Assembly: GCA_023436605.1 (NCBI GenBank)
Contig: JAEZIQ010000135.1
Location: 1-26,337 of the forward strand
From: Actinomycetes bacterium
GTDB taxonomy: Bacteria; Actinomycetota; Thermoleophilia; Solirubrobacterales; 70-9
Reading direction: 5' to 3'
Length of the DNA stretch: 26,337 nt
The notes below the pieces were generated by a model. That model was not told where the DNA came from. It did no database searches and saw only the letters and a program-made list of their open reading frames with translations. Below are positions 20,551-26,337 of the stretch, piece after piece. A program made the position numbers and the translations under genes. The stretch's first letter is position 1. Each line of letters starts with the position of its first letter.

Positions 20551-21344
20551 GTTACGGGTTCACCCCTTTCCACCGGGGCGGTTCGGGTCCGCCCCTGGTC
20601 CTGATCCACGGCTTCACCGACACCTGGCGAACCTGGGACCTGGTCATCCCGCGACTCGAAAAGAACTTCGAAGTCCTGGCGGTCACCCTGCCCGGCCACG
20701 CCGGAGGACCGCCGGCACCCGCGACGATCACCACCGAGACCATGCCCGATGGGGTCGAGACGGCCATGGAAGAGGCCGGGTTCGAAACCGCCCACCTGGC
20801 CGGCAACTCGCTCGGGGGCTGGGTTTCACTACAGCTGGCTTCACGAGGAAGGGCCCTCTCGGTCACCGGACTGGCCCCGGCCGGAGGTTGGTCGGCAGAG
20901 TTCCAGGAGCGGTACGCGTTCGATTACTTCATCACCCAGCAGGAGACGGTAAAGCAGACTGCCGCTCACGCGGATCGGATCGCCTCGACCCCGGAGGGCC
21001 GCCAGATGGGGACCCGGCTCGTCGTCGAGGATTCGAGCCTGATCACCCCCGAACTATTCGTCCAGCTGCTGCTCGGAGCGGCCAACTGTCCCGGCGCGCC
21101 GCAGATGATCGAGACCGCCCGCCGCGACGGCTTCGAACTCGAGGCCGACAGGATCGAGTGCCCGGTCCGGTTCGTGTGGGGCACCGAGGACAAGCTGCTT
21201 CGCTGGCCCGACACCGCGGTTCGCTTCCGTGAGTGGCTTCCCAAGGCCGAGTTCATCGAGATCGAGGGGGCTGGTCACTGCCCCCAGCTCGAGGTGCCGA
21301 TCGAGGTCGCCGAGCTGATCGCGGGCACCGCCCACCTGGCCTGA
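20547..21344 (+). CDS. Alpha/beta hydrolase
   Basis: A 265-residue alpha/beta hydrolase. The oxyanion motif is LIHGF (19-23), the nucleophile elbow GNSLGG carries Ser88 (86-91), the acid is Asp214 in WGTEDKLL and the His is His244 in GAGHCPQLE. PAPATITTETMPDGVETAM (near 56-74) leads into the elbow, and a cap region lies at about 115-195. It resembles esterase/haloperoxidase-like and C-C hydrolase relatives; the substrate is unknown. The GTG start overlaps the NTF2-like gene's stop, so both are one translational unit. Its stop lies only six bases from the end of the convergent methyltransferase gene, leaving no room for a terminator between them. Confidence 0.92.
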   Translation: MSYGFTPFHRGGSGPPLVLIHGFTDTWRTWDLVIPRLEKNFEVLAVTLPGHAGGPPAPATITTETMPDGVETAMEEAGFETAHLAGNSLGGWVSLQLASRGRALSVTGLAPAGGWSAEFQERYAFDYFITQQETVKQTAAHADRIASTPEGRQMGTRLVVEDSSLITPELFVQLLLGAANCPGAPQMIETARRDGFELEADRIECPVRFVWGTEDKLLRWPDTAVRFREWLPKAEFIEIEGAGHCPQLEVPIEVAELIAGTAHLA

Positions 21345-21350
21345 GCCCGG

Positions 21351-22037
21351 TCAGGGCCGGCGGCCGAGAATCACGGCAAAGCCGTGGTCCTTGTAAAGGC
21401 AGTCGGCGTCGGTGAAACCGATCTCCGCCAGCCAGCCGAGCTGGACCGAGAGCGGCGACAGGTGGTCGTGGCTCATGCGTTCAACCGTGTCGACCCACTC
21501 CTCCTCGGTCAGCCCCTTCTCGAAGGCCTGGCGGCGATGCCACTCGGCGTAATGCTCCTGCAGGGCCGGGGTCTCGCCGAGGATGTGTTCGGCGTTGACG
21601 AAAATTCCACCCGGACGGAGTTCGCGGAAGACCGACTCGTAGACCGACCGTTTGCCCTCGTCGGTCATGTGGTGGATCGCCAGGGCCGAGATGACCGCGT
21701 CCCACGGTCCGCTCGGGATCCCCTCGTACATATCGCCGGTCAGGGTTACCACTTCCTCTCCGAGGAGCTCCCTCGCCTGCTCGAGCATCCGTGGCGAGAA
21801 GTCGAAAAGGGTGAAATCAGCTTCGGGAAAGGCTTCGGCAACCACGGCCGAAAGCATTCCCGTCCCGGCCCCGAGATCGAGGATCCGGAGCGGTCCTTCC
21901 TTACCCGGCTCCGCTTCGACCAGCCCGACCGCCTCGGGGACCATCCCGTAGAAGCGGTCAAGCTGGGGGATCAGCTTTTCGCGAGGTCCGCGATAGATCG
22001 CAGCCTGCCGATCGAACACAGAGGTGGCCTTGGCCAT
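21351..22037 (-). CDS. Class I SAM-dependent methyltransferase
   Basis: A 228-residue Rossmann-fold methyltransferase. Motif I is ILDLGAGTGMLS (52-63), with an acidic end of beta-2 (LFDFSP), VVTLTGDMYEG at motif II and ALAIHHMTDE at the motif III/catalytic region. ELRPGGIFVNAEH is the post-III helix-strand. A C-terminal substrate region (HYAEWHRRQAFEKGLTEEEW, in part) is not diagnostic. It lies 17 bases downstream of pcm and is probably co-transcribed with it. The methyl acceptor is unknown. Confidence 0.9.
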   Translation of the reverse strand: MAKATSVFDRQAAIYRGPREKLIPQLDRFYGMVPEAVGLVEAEPGKEGPLRILDLGAGTGMLSAVVAEAFPEADFTLFDFSPRMLEQARELLGEEVVTLTGDMYEGIPSGPWDAVISALAIHHMTDEGKRSVYESVFRELRPGGIFVNAEHILGETPALQEHYAEWHRRQAFEKGLTEEEWVDTVERMSHDHLSPLSVQLGWLAEIGFTDADCLYKDHGFAVILGRRP

Positions 22038-22054
22038 GCACTGATCCTAGAGTT

Positions 22055-22705
22055 TCAGGCGTCGCCCTCGATCAGGGGAACGAAATTGACCGCCACCAGT
22101 CGCTCACGCGAAAGCTGACCCCGGGCCCGGCGCCAGAGTTCGAGTCGCTGCCGCCACCGGCCACCGACCGGCACGACCATCCTGCCGCCCTCGCCCAGCT
22201 GTTCAAGAAGCCTTGCCGGGGCCTGACGCCGGGCCGCCGCAGCCACGTTGATGCAGTCAAACGGCGCTTCCTGCGGCCAGCCGAGTGAACCGTCGGCGAC
22301 GATCACATCCACGTTCTCCACTCCGGCCATCTCCAGGGACTGCCGGGCCTGCCCGGCGAGCCCCTCATGCAGCTCGAGCGAAATAACCCGGCCGGCCAGT
22401 TCCGCCAGCACTGCGGCGTGATAACCGGAGCCGCCCCCCACGTCGAGGACAAGTTCATCCGGTCCGGGCGAGAGCAGTTCGCACATAGTCGCGACGACCA
22501 GGGGCTGCGAGATGGTCTGGCCCTCGCCGATCGGCAGGGCGCAGTTCTCCCAGGCCAGCTCCCGTCGATACCCGGGCACGAACAGCTCGCGCGGAACCGC
22601 GGCAATCGCGTCCAGAACCCGCCGGTCTTTCACCTCACCGGCCAGCTCCGCGATGAGCGATTCCCGGTCCACGGGAACATTGGTACCCGACCGGTCCGTG
22701 GTCAC
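22055..22705 (-). CDS. pcm: Protein-L-isoaspartate O-methyltransferase
   Basis: A 216-residue PCMT. Family-specific motifs are VPRELFVPGYR (37-47), the active-site segment ALPIGEGQTISQPLVVATM (56-74) and the SAM-binding VLDVGGGSGYHAAVLAELAG (from about 86). The usual GTGSGY is GGGSGY here. It methylates L-isoaspartyl residues in aged proteins to start their repair. The usual C-terminal VxFVPL is present as VNFVPLIEG. The start is GTG 22705. It heads a two-gene operon with a methyltransferase and is divergent from a GFA-type gene across 90 bases. Confidence 0.93.
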   Translation of the reverse strand: MTTDRSGTNVPVDRESLIAELAGEVKDRRVLDAIAAVPRELFVPGYRRELAWENCALPIGEGQTISQPLVVATMCELLSPGPDELVLDVGGGSGYHAAVLAELAGRVISLELHEGLAGQARQSLEMAGVENVDVIVADGSLGWPQEAPFDCINVAAAARRQAPARLLEQLGEGGRMVVPVGGRWRQRLELWRRARGQLSRERLVAVNFVPLIEGDA

Positions 22706-22795
22706 CCGCGGGCCCAGGGATCTCTCAGAACCCGCGGCCCTCTGCTCTGGCGCACCGCCGAAGCGTTTGACGAGCCTCCCGACTAGGGTTTGAAC

Positions 22796-23263
22796 ATGGA
22801 GAGTTCAGCGCAACACGAGCCACTGGAGCCGGCCAGCCACATGACCGGCGAATGCATGTGCGGCAGGGTGACATTCGAGGTGAGCGAGCCGCTGATCGGG
22901 GTCGCGCTCTGTTACTGCAAGCGCTGCCAGCGACGGACCGGGACCGGTGTCTCGGTGACCGGACTGACCCGACCCGGCTCGTTTGCCCTCACCAGTGGCG
23001 AAGAGTCGGTGAGCGGTTACGAGCCAGGTGACGGCGGCTTCAACAAGTTCTTCTGCCGCGCGTGCGGCGGCCACCTCTACACCAGCCACCCGGACAATCC
23101 GGACATCCTCGCGGTCCGGCTCGGAGCGCTGAACGAGGACCCCGGAGTCCTTCCCATGGCCCATCAGTTCACCGCTTACGCCGCCCCCTGGTTCCCGGTC
23201 CCTGACGACGACCTACCGAAGTTTCCGGAACGCCTCGACTGGAGCCAGCTCGACCTCGGTTAG
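22796..23263 (+). CDS. GFA/CENP-V domain protein (zinc-binding)
   Basis: A 155-residue protein of the glutathione-dependent formaldehyde-activating enzyme (GFA)/CENP-V family. Zinc-binding cysteines are in GECMCGRV (Cys20, Cys22), LCYCKRCQRRTG (Cys39, Cys41, Cys44) and FFCRACGGHL. RLGALNEDPG and the C-terminal WFPVPDDDLPKFPE are typical. Most members have no proven formaldehyde role, so the function is open. ATG 22796 is preferred, with AGGG eight bases upstream; an in-frame TTG six bases earlier is possible. Confidence 0.92.
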   Translation: MESSAQHEPLEPASHMTGECMCGRVTFEVSEPLIGVALCYCKRCQRRTGTGVSVTGLTRPGSFALTSGEESVSGYEPGDGGFNKFFCRACGGHLYTSHPDNPDILAVRLGALNEDPGVLPMAHQFTAYAAPWFPVPDDDLPKFPERLDWSQLDLG

Positions 23264-23430
23264 CCGGTTATCTCGAGCGCCCAGTCGAGCGCGTAATCGG
23301 CGATGTCCTCCATAGGTCTATCGGCGTGTTCCTTCGCCGGTCCCCCTTGACCGTCGCGGTGCTCCTCAGGCCGGAGGTTTTCGGGGACACCCCGCCTCGA
23401 ACCCCGCAAGGCCGCTCAAATCACCGGCCC

Positions 23431-23471
23431 GGTGACGCGGTCTTGTTCCCAGAGAACCACACCGCGTCACC
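23431..23471. terminator. Inverted repeat A in the convergent interval
   Basis: GGTGACGCGGT (23431-23441) and ACCGCGTCACC (23461-23471) are perfect 11-base arms around a 19-base loop that itself holds GTTC...GAAC. Possible terminator for the GFA gene (+) or the GT-flippase gene (-). Confidence 0.55.
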
Positions 23472-23506
23472 CACCACGCGAATCAGTCCCCCAACCAAAA
23501 CGGCGC

Positions 23507-23541
23507 CGCAGGTTTGGTGTCATCACGCTTACAAACCTGCG
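23507..23541. terminator. Inverted repeat B in the convergent interval
   Basis: CGCAGGTTTG (23507-23516) and CAAACCTGCG (23532-23541) form 10-base arms with a 15-base loop, 25 bases beyond the GT-flippase stop. Likely terminator for that gene. Confidence 0.58.
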
Positions 23542-23566
23542 TCACCATCCCTACGCGGGGGCAGGG

Positions 23567-25903
23567 CTAACGGGTGTAGGTGACTTCCTGCTGCTTCTCG
23601 CGCTTGCGCTTGCTGGCCGGGTACGGGTCGAGCTCGACCGGGGCGCTGGCGATGGCCTGGGTGCGGAGGTCGGACCAGGTGAGGCCTTCGCGGAGCAGGG
23701 CGGGAACGCCGAGAGCGGCGGCGGTTGCCATTTCAACCGCCTGGAGGATGACGCCGTAGGCGAGCGCGGCGTCGGTCGAGACACCCCAACCCTTGTGGAG
23801 GACGAAGACGACGGCAAGCTGGAAGACGCCTATGTTCGACGGGGTCGCCGGAACGATCGCCGTCACGTTGACCGCGAGCAGAACCGCGGCGGAGGCGGCC
23901 AATCCGGCCTGGCTGTCGAGACCGAGGGCGAACATGAGGGCCCAGCAGGAAGCGAGCTGGATCACCCAGGCAAAGAGCTGGAGCGCGACGGCCGGGGCAC
24001 CGTTGCGGGGATGCCTGAAAACGGTGAGTCCCCGGCGGACCTGGACCATCACGGAGTGGACGGCGGCCCCGACCCGGGCCAGCTTTCCTTCCCCGCTCTG
24101 GCCGCCGAGCACGGTCGGGGCGGCGAGGACGGCCAGGAGCAGGAAGGCGGGGATCATGCTGTAGAGCAGGATCTGTTTGGTCGCGCCATGGAAGACGGTG
24201 TCGACCGAGGCGAGGACGAAGGCGCCGAGGAGCAGGATCGCGAGGATGTTCAGCATCGTCTGCGAGACGATCGTGCCGATCACGACTGGCAGCGCCTCCT
24301 TGGCCCGGCCGGTGTGGCGGGCCAAACTGATCGCCCTTGCGGGCTCGCCCAGACGGGCCGGCAGGGTGGCTGACATGAGGACGCCGATCATCGTCGCCGA
24401 AGCGAAGTCTCTTCGCTTCAACCCCGAATGCGGCATCGCCGAGCGGGCGATGAAGAACCAGGACCAGGCGCGAAAGAAGAGGGATGACGCCATCAGGGCG
24501 AGCGCGAACAGCACCCAGGAGATGTCGGAGCGGACCAGTTTGTCCGCGACCTGGTCGACGCCGATCTTCTGGGCGGCGATCGCGGTCAGGCCGAGCCCGA
24601 AGAGCGCGACCACACCGAGGGCAAGCTTGCGCATCCAGCTGCGTCCGCCGGCGGCCGTGGCCAGGGGCGGGTCGAGCGAGGGAAGCTTCACGGCCGGCGC
24701 CGCGGGCAGTCCGTCCGAGGGAGTGACGCCAAGCCGGCGACGCACTTTGTCGGCGGTCGCTTCCGGCTCTGGCACCTCGATCGCCCGCTCGTAGACTTCC
24801 ATCACCTGGTCGGCGACGTTGCTCCAGGCGTAGCGCCGGGCGCTTTCGCGGGCAGCTTTGCCCATGCGGGCGAGCCGGTCGGGCTCGTGGTGGGCGCGCT
24901 GGAGTTCTTCGGCCAGGGCCTGCGGGTCGGCCGGCGGCACGAGGACGCCGTCGTGGAAGTTGGTGACCACGTCGTTGTAGCCGGCGATGCCGGAAGCGAT
25001 GACCGGGGTTCCGGCGGCGAAAGCTTCGGTCAGGATCATTCCGAAGGATTCACCCGAAAGTGAGGGCGCGACGAGCACGTCAGCTTCGTGGAGCTGGCGC
25101 CAGAGTTCCTCGTTCGAAACCCGGCCGACCAGGTCGAGATGGTCGGTCAGCTCCGGGTGGGCGAGGATCCGCTGGACATCGGCGGGGTCGGCACCGGCCA
25201 CGGTGAGCCGGGCCGGAACGTGATCGACCAAAGCCGAGAAGGCGCGCAGCAGGACCGGCAGGCCCTTGCGCTCGTCGGGCCGGCCGACGAAAAGGGCGCG
25301 CAGGTGGTCGGTCTCGGGCTTGGGGTCGGTCGGGGCGGCGTCGATGTCCACGCCGTTGGGGACGATCGTGTAGTTGCCCCCGTACCAGCGGCGTCCGGTC
25401 CAGGCGGCAGCCTGGGAGACGGCGATCCGGGCGGAAAGCTTGTTCAGCGTGCGGCGGGCACCGACCGAGTTGGCGAAGAGATTCGGAACCGGCTTGGTCG
25501 AGTAGGCGTGAAAGGTGCCGACGACGGGCACATCGCTCGAGAGACAGGTGTCCCAGCCGTTGGCCGGGGTGGTCGGCTCATGCAGGTGGACCACATCGAA
25601 GTTGCCCTCTTCGATCGCGCGGCGGGTGCGACTGATGCCCGAAGGGAAGATTGGAATGTTCGAAACGGCACCGTTCGCGTTGATTCCTACGGTGCGCCCG
25701 ACCGGGATCAGGTAATCGGGAATCTCGCGGTCCTCCGCGGCAGCACGGTGAAGCACCTTCGAGAGGCGGTCGGGTGGATCGAACGGCGCGATCACCCGTA
25801 CGTAGTGGCCTCGGGAGATGTACTCCTCGGCAAGCGACTGGACGTGCCGGTTTACGCCGCCCTGGTATGTCCACGAATACGGGGTGACTAGGGCGATTCG
25901 CAC
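23567..25903 (-). CDS. GT4 glycosyltransferase fused to an LPG-synthase-type membrane (flippase-like) domain
   Basis: A 778-residue fusion. Residues 1-375 are a PimA-like GT4 glycosyltransferase: GGVNRHV (15-21), HLHEP (107-111), VPNGVD (181-186), LFVGRPDERKG (204-214) and the EX7E donor motif with Glu285 and Glu293 (GESFGMILTEAF). After a linker (about 375-420), residues 425-740 hold about eight membrane spans with the motifs LPARLGEPARA (514-524) and PATPSNIGVFQ (685-695), typical of the lysylphosphatidylglycerol-synthase membrane domain (UPF0104). The C-terminus is basic (SKRKREK). A likely role is to add a sugar to a membrane lipid and then move or present it across the membrane. Start GTG 25903 (MRIALVTPYS) is preferred because the GT4 fold begins there; the longer frame to 26047 overlaps the upstream gene. 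No Shine-Dalgarno sequence is seen. Confidence 0.9.
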   Translation of the reverse strand: MRIALVTPYSWTYQGGVNRHVQSLAEEYISRGHYVRVIAPFDPPDRLSKVLHRAAAEDREIPDYLIPVGRTVGINANGAVSNIPIFPSGISRTRRAIEEGNFDVVHLHEPTTPANGWDTCLSSDVPVVGTFHAYSTKPVPNLFANSVGARRTLNKLSARIAVSQAAAWTGRRWYGGNYTIVPNGVDIDAAPTDPKPETDHLRALFVGRPDERKGLPVLLRAFSALVDHVPARLTVAGADPADVQRILAHPELTDHLDLVGRVSNEELWRQLHEADVLVAPSLSGESFGMILTEAFAAGTPVIASGIAGYNDVVTNFHDGVLVPPADPQALAEELQRAHHEPDRLARMGKAARESARRYAWSNVADQVMEVYERAIEVPEPEATADKVRRRLGVTPSDGLPAAPAVKLPSLDPPLATAAGGRSWMRKLALGVVALFGLGLTAIAAQKIGVDQVADKLVRSDISWVLFALALMASSLFFRAWSWFFIARSAMPHSGLKRRDFASATMIGVLMSATLPARLGEPARAISLARHTGRAKEALPVVIGTIVSQTMLNILAILLLGAFVLASVDTVFHGATKQILLYSMIPAFLLLAVLAAPTVLGGQSGEGKLARVGAAVHSVMVQVRRGLTVFRHPRNGAPAVALQLFAWVIQLASCWALMFALGLDSQAGLAASAAVLLAVNVTAIVPATPSNIGVFQLAVVFVLHKGWGVSTDAALAYGVILQAVEMATAAALGVPALLREGLTWSDLRTQAIASAPVELDPYPASKRKREKQQEVTYTR

Positions 25904-25952
25904 AACAGCACAAGGATAGAGCAGGAAGCGGCCCTTAGAGGGGCGGTTAACC

Positions 25953-26337
25953 CTATTTGCGCTTCCTTTGCACCGCCGTCCAGGCGAAACCCAGTACCAG
26001 CGCCAGATAAAGGGTGCCGACCTGGATGAAGAGCACCCCGGAGTCATTGGTCAGCGCCCCGACCACAGAGCCTGCGGCCGCGGCTGCGATTCCGGCTTTG
26101 ACAAGCGGTAAATCGTCGATCCAGGTGAGGATCGTCCGACGTTTGACGAGCCCGAGCACGATTACGCCCAGCGCGACGAGGGTGACCGGGATCCGCGATA
26201 CCCGGGTGAAACTTTCCAGGGTCGCGTCGAGCCGGTGACCGATCACATCGAAGAACGAACCGCCGCTGCCACCGAGAATCGACCGGACGAAGTGGGTCTC
26301 GGAGCCGGTCACGATGTCGGCCAGCCCGACCAGCAGG
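25953..26337 (-). CDS. C-terminal part of a multi-spanning membrane protein, cut by window edge
   Basis: The frame is open from the window edge (LLVGLADIVTGSETHF...) to a TAG at 25953-25955, so an internal GTG at 26312 is not needed as a start and the gene almost certainly continues beyond the window. Three hydrophobic spans are visible: RIPVTLVALGVIVLGLV, VKAGIAAAAAGSVVGAL and FIQVGTLYLALVLGFAW. A short NDSG motif lies between the last two, and the tail is basic (RKRK). NDSG between terminal spans recurs in actinobacterial membrane proteins of unknown or alkaline-phosphatase-like type; I cannot name this one. It is 49 bases upstream of the GT-flippase gene on the same strand and may share its operon. 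Confidence 0.75.
   Translation of the reverse strand, partial: LLVGLADIVTGSETHFVRSILGGSGGSFFDVIGHRLDATLESFTRVSRIPVTLVALGVIVLGLVKRRTILTWIDDLPLVKAGIAAAAAGSVVGALTNDSGVLFIQVGTLYLALVLGFAWTAVQRKRK

Larger units (their letters stand above)
23264..23566. other. Non-coding convergent interval with several inverted repeats
   Basis: About 300 bases between the GFA gene (+) and the GT-flippase gene (-). I see no supported gene. On the minus strand a short frame ending MEDIADYALDWALEITG-stop (stop near 23263-23265, ATG near 23314) is open further upstream, but lacks homology I can recognise. The rest holds a small hairpin (CGGGGACACCCCG, 23382-23394) and two longer inverted repeats listed separately. GGTGACGC or its complement occurs three times (near 23431, 23464 and 23540). 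Confidence 0.5.

Noticed and set aside
23326..23583. 85-codon + strand frame in the convergent interval
   Set aside because: It runs through inverted repeats and into the end of the GT-flippase gene, has no ribosome site and no recognisable content.
1..26337. tRNA or rRNA genes, CRISPR arrays, insertion sequences or phage genes
   Set aside because: No regular repeat-spacer series, transposase motif, integrase or tRNA-like cloverleaf was noticed; this was judged by eye and a dedicated scan was not possible.

Overview
This is a gene-dense, high-GC bacterial window, probably from the Actinomycetota and perhaps a Thermoleophilia/Solirubrobacterales-like lineage. That placement is inferred from the GC-rich codons, the many GTG starts, the 1-4 base start/stop overlaps and the gene families (LLM flavin oxidoreductases, acyl-CoA dehydrogenase/APH kinase clusters, GT4 glycosyltransferases). 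No RNA gene, CRISPR array, insertion sequence or prophage was seen. Strand use alternates in short operons.

Layout. 1-930 (-): partial Fic protein. 990-2460 (-): HAD phosphatase then enoyl-CoA hydratase (ECH). 2584-5419 (+): tight SDR / zinc alcohol dehydrogenase / LLM oxidoreductase operon. 5576-8327 (-): acyl-CoA dehydrogenase (ACAD), HAD, SDR. 8450-10269 (+), divergent from it: APH-type kinase and a second ECH. 10487-14013 (-): dikinase-like protein lacking most of the PEP/pyruvate barrel, overlapping a 552-residue orphan. 14139-15218 (+): second APH kinase. 15215-16846 (-): ArsR / AHSA1 / DUF899 / 36-residue membrane protein, all overlapping. 16894-18260: secreted M14 peptidase (-) and tag (+). 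18280-19969 (-): FadR-type regulator and sterol-desaturase-family enzyme. 20038-21344 (+): NTF2-like protein and alpha/beta hydrolase. 21351-22705 (-): pcm and a methyltransferase. 22796-23263 (+): GFA/CENP-V protein. 23567-26337 (-): GT4-flippase fusion and the C-terminus of a membrane protein.

The most interesting part is 5576-10269. The HAD, APH kinase and ACAD are separate adjacent genes, and each resembles the corresponding domain of the single animal protein ACAD10 (HAD-APH-ACAD). The ACAD carries the ACAD10/11 signature and has Asp where ordinary ACADs have the catalytic Glu. With the neighbouring ECH and SDR the set could run a complete route: 4-hydroxyacyl-CoA, 4-phosphoacyl-CoA, 2-enoyl-CoA, 3-hydroxyacyl-CoA, 3-ketoacyl-CoA. 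The next block may hold a second, less familiar phosphotransfer system: a dikinase with ATP-grasp and phosphohistidine domains but no recognisable full pyruvate barrel, coupled to an orphan protein and divergent from another ACAD10/11-like kinase.

Regulatory DNA is visible in places: an ArsR-type palindrome over the arsR start, two FadR-type operators at gntR and the desaturase, and long inverted repeats between convergent genes. A truncated metallo-beta-lactamase-fold gene start survives inside the 3' end of the desaturase gene.
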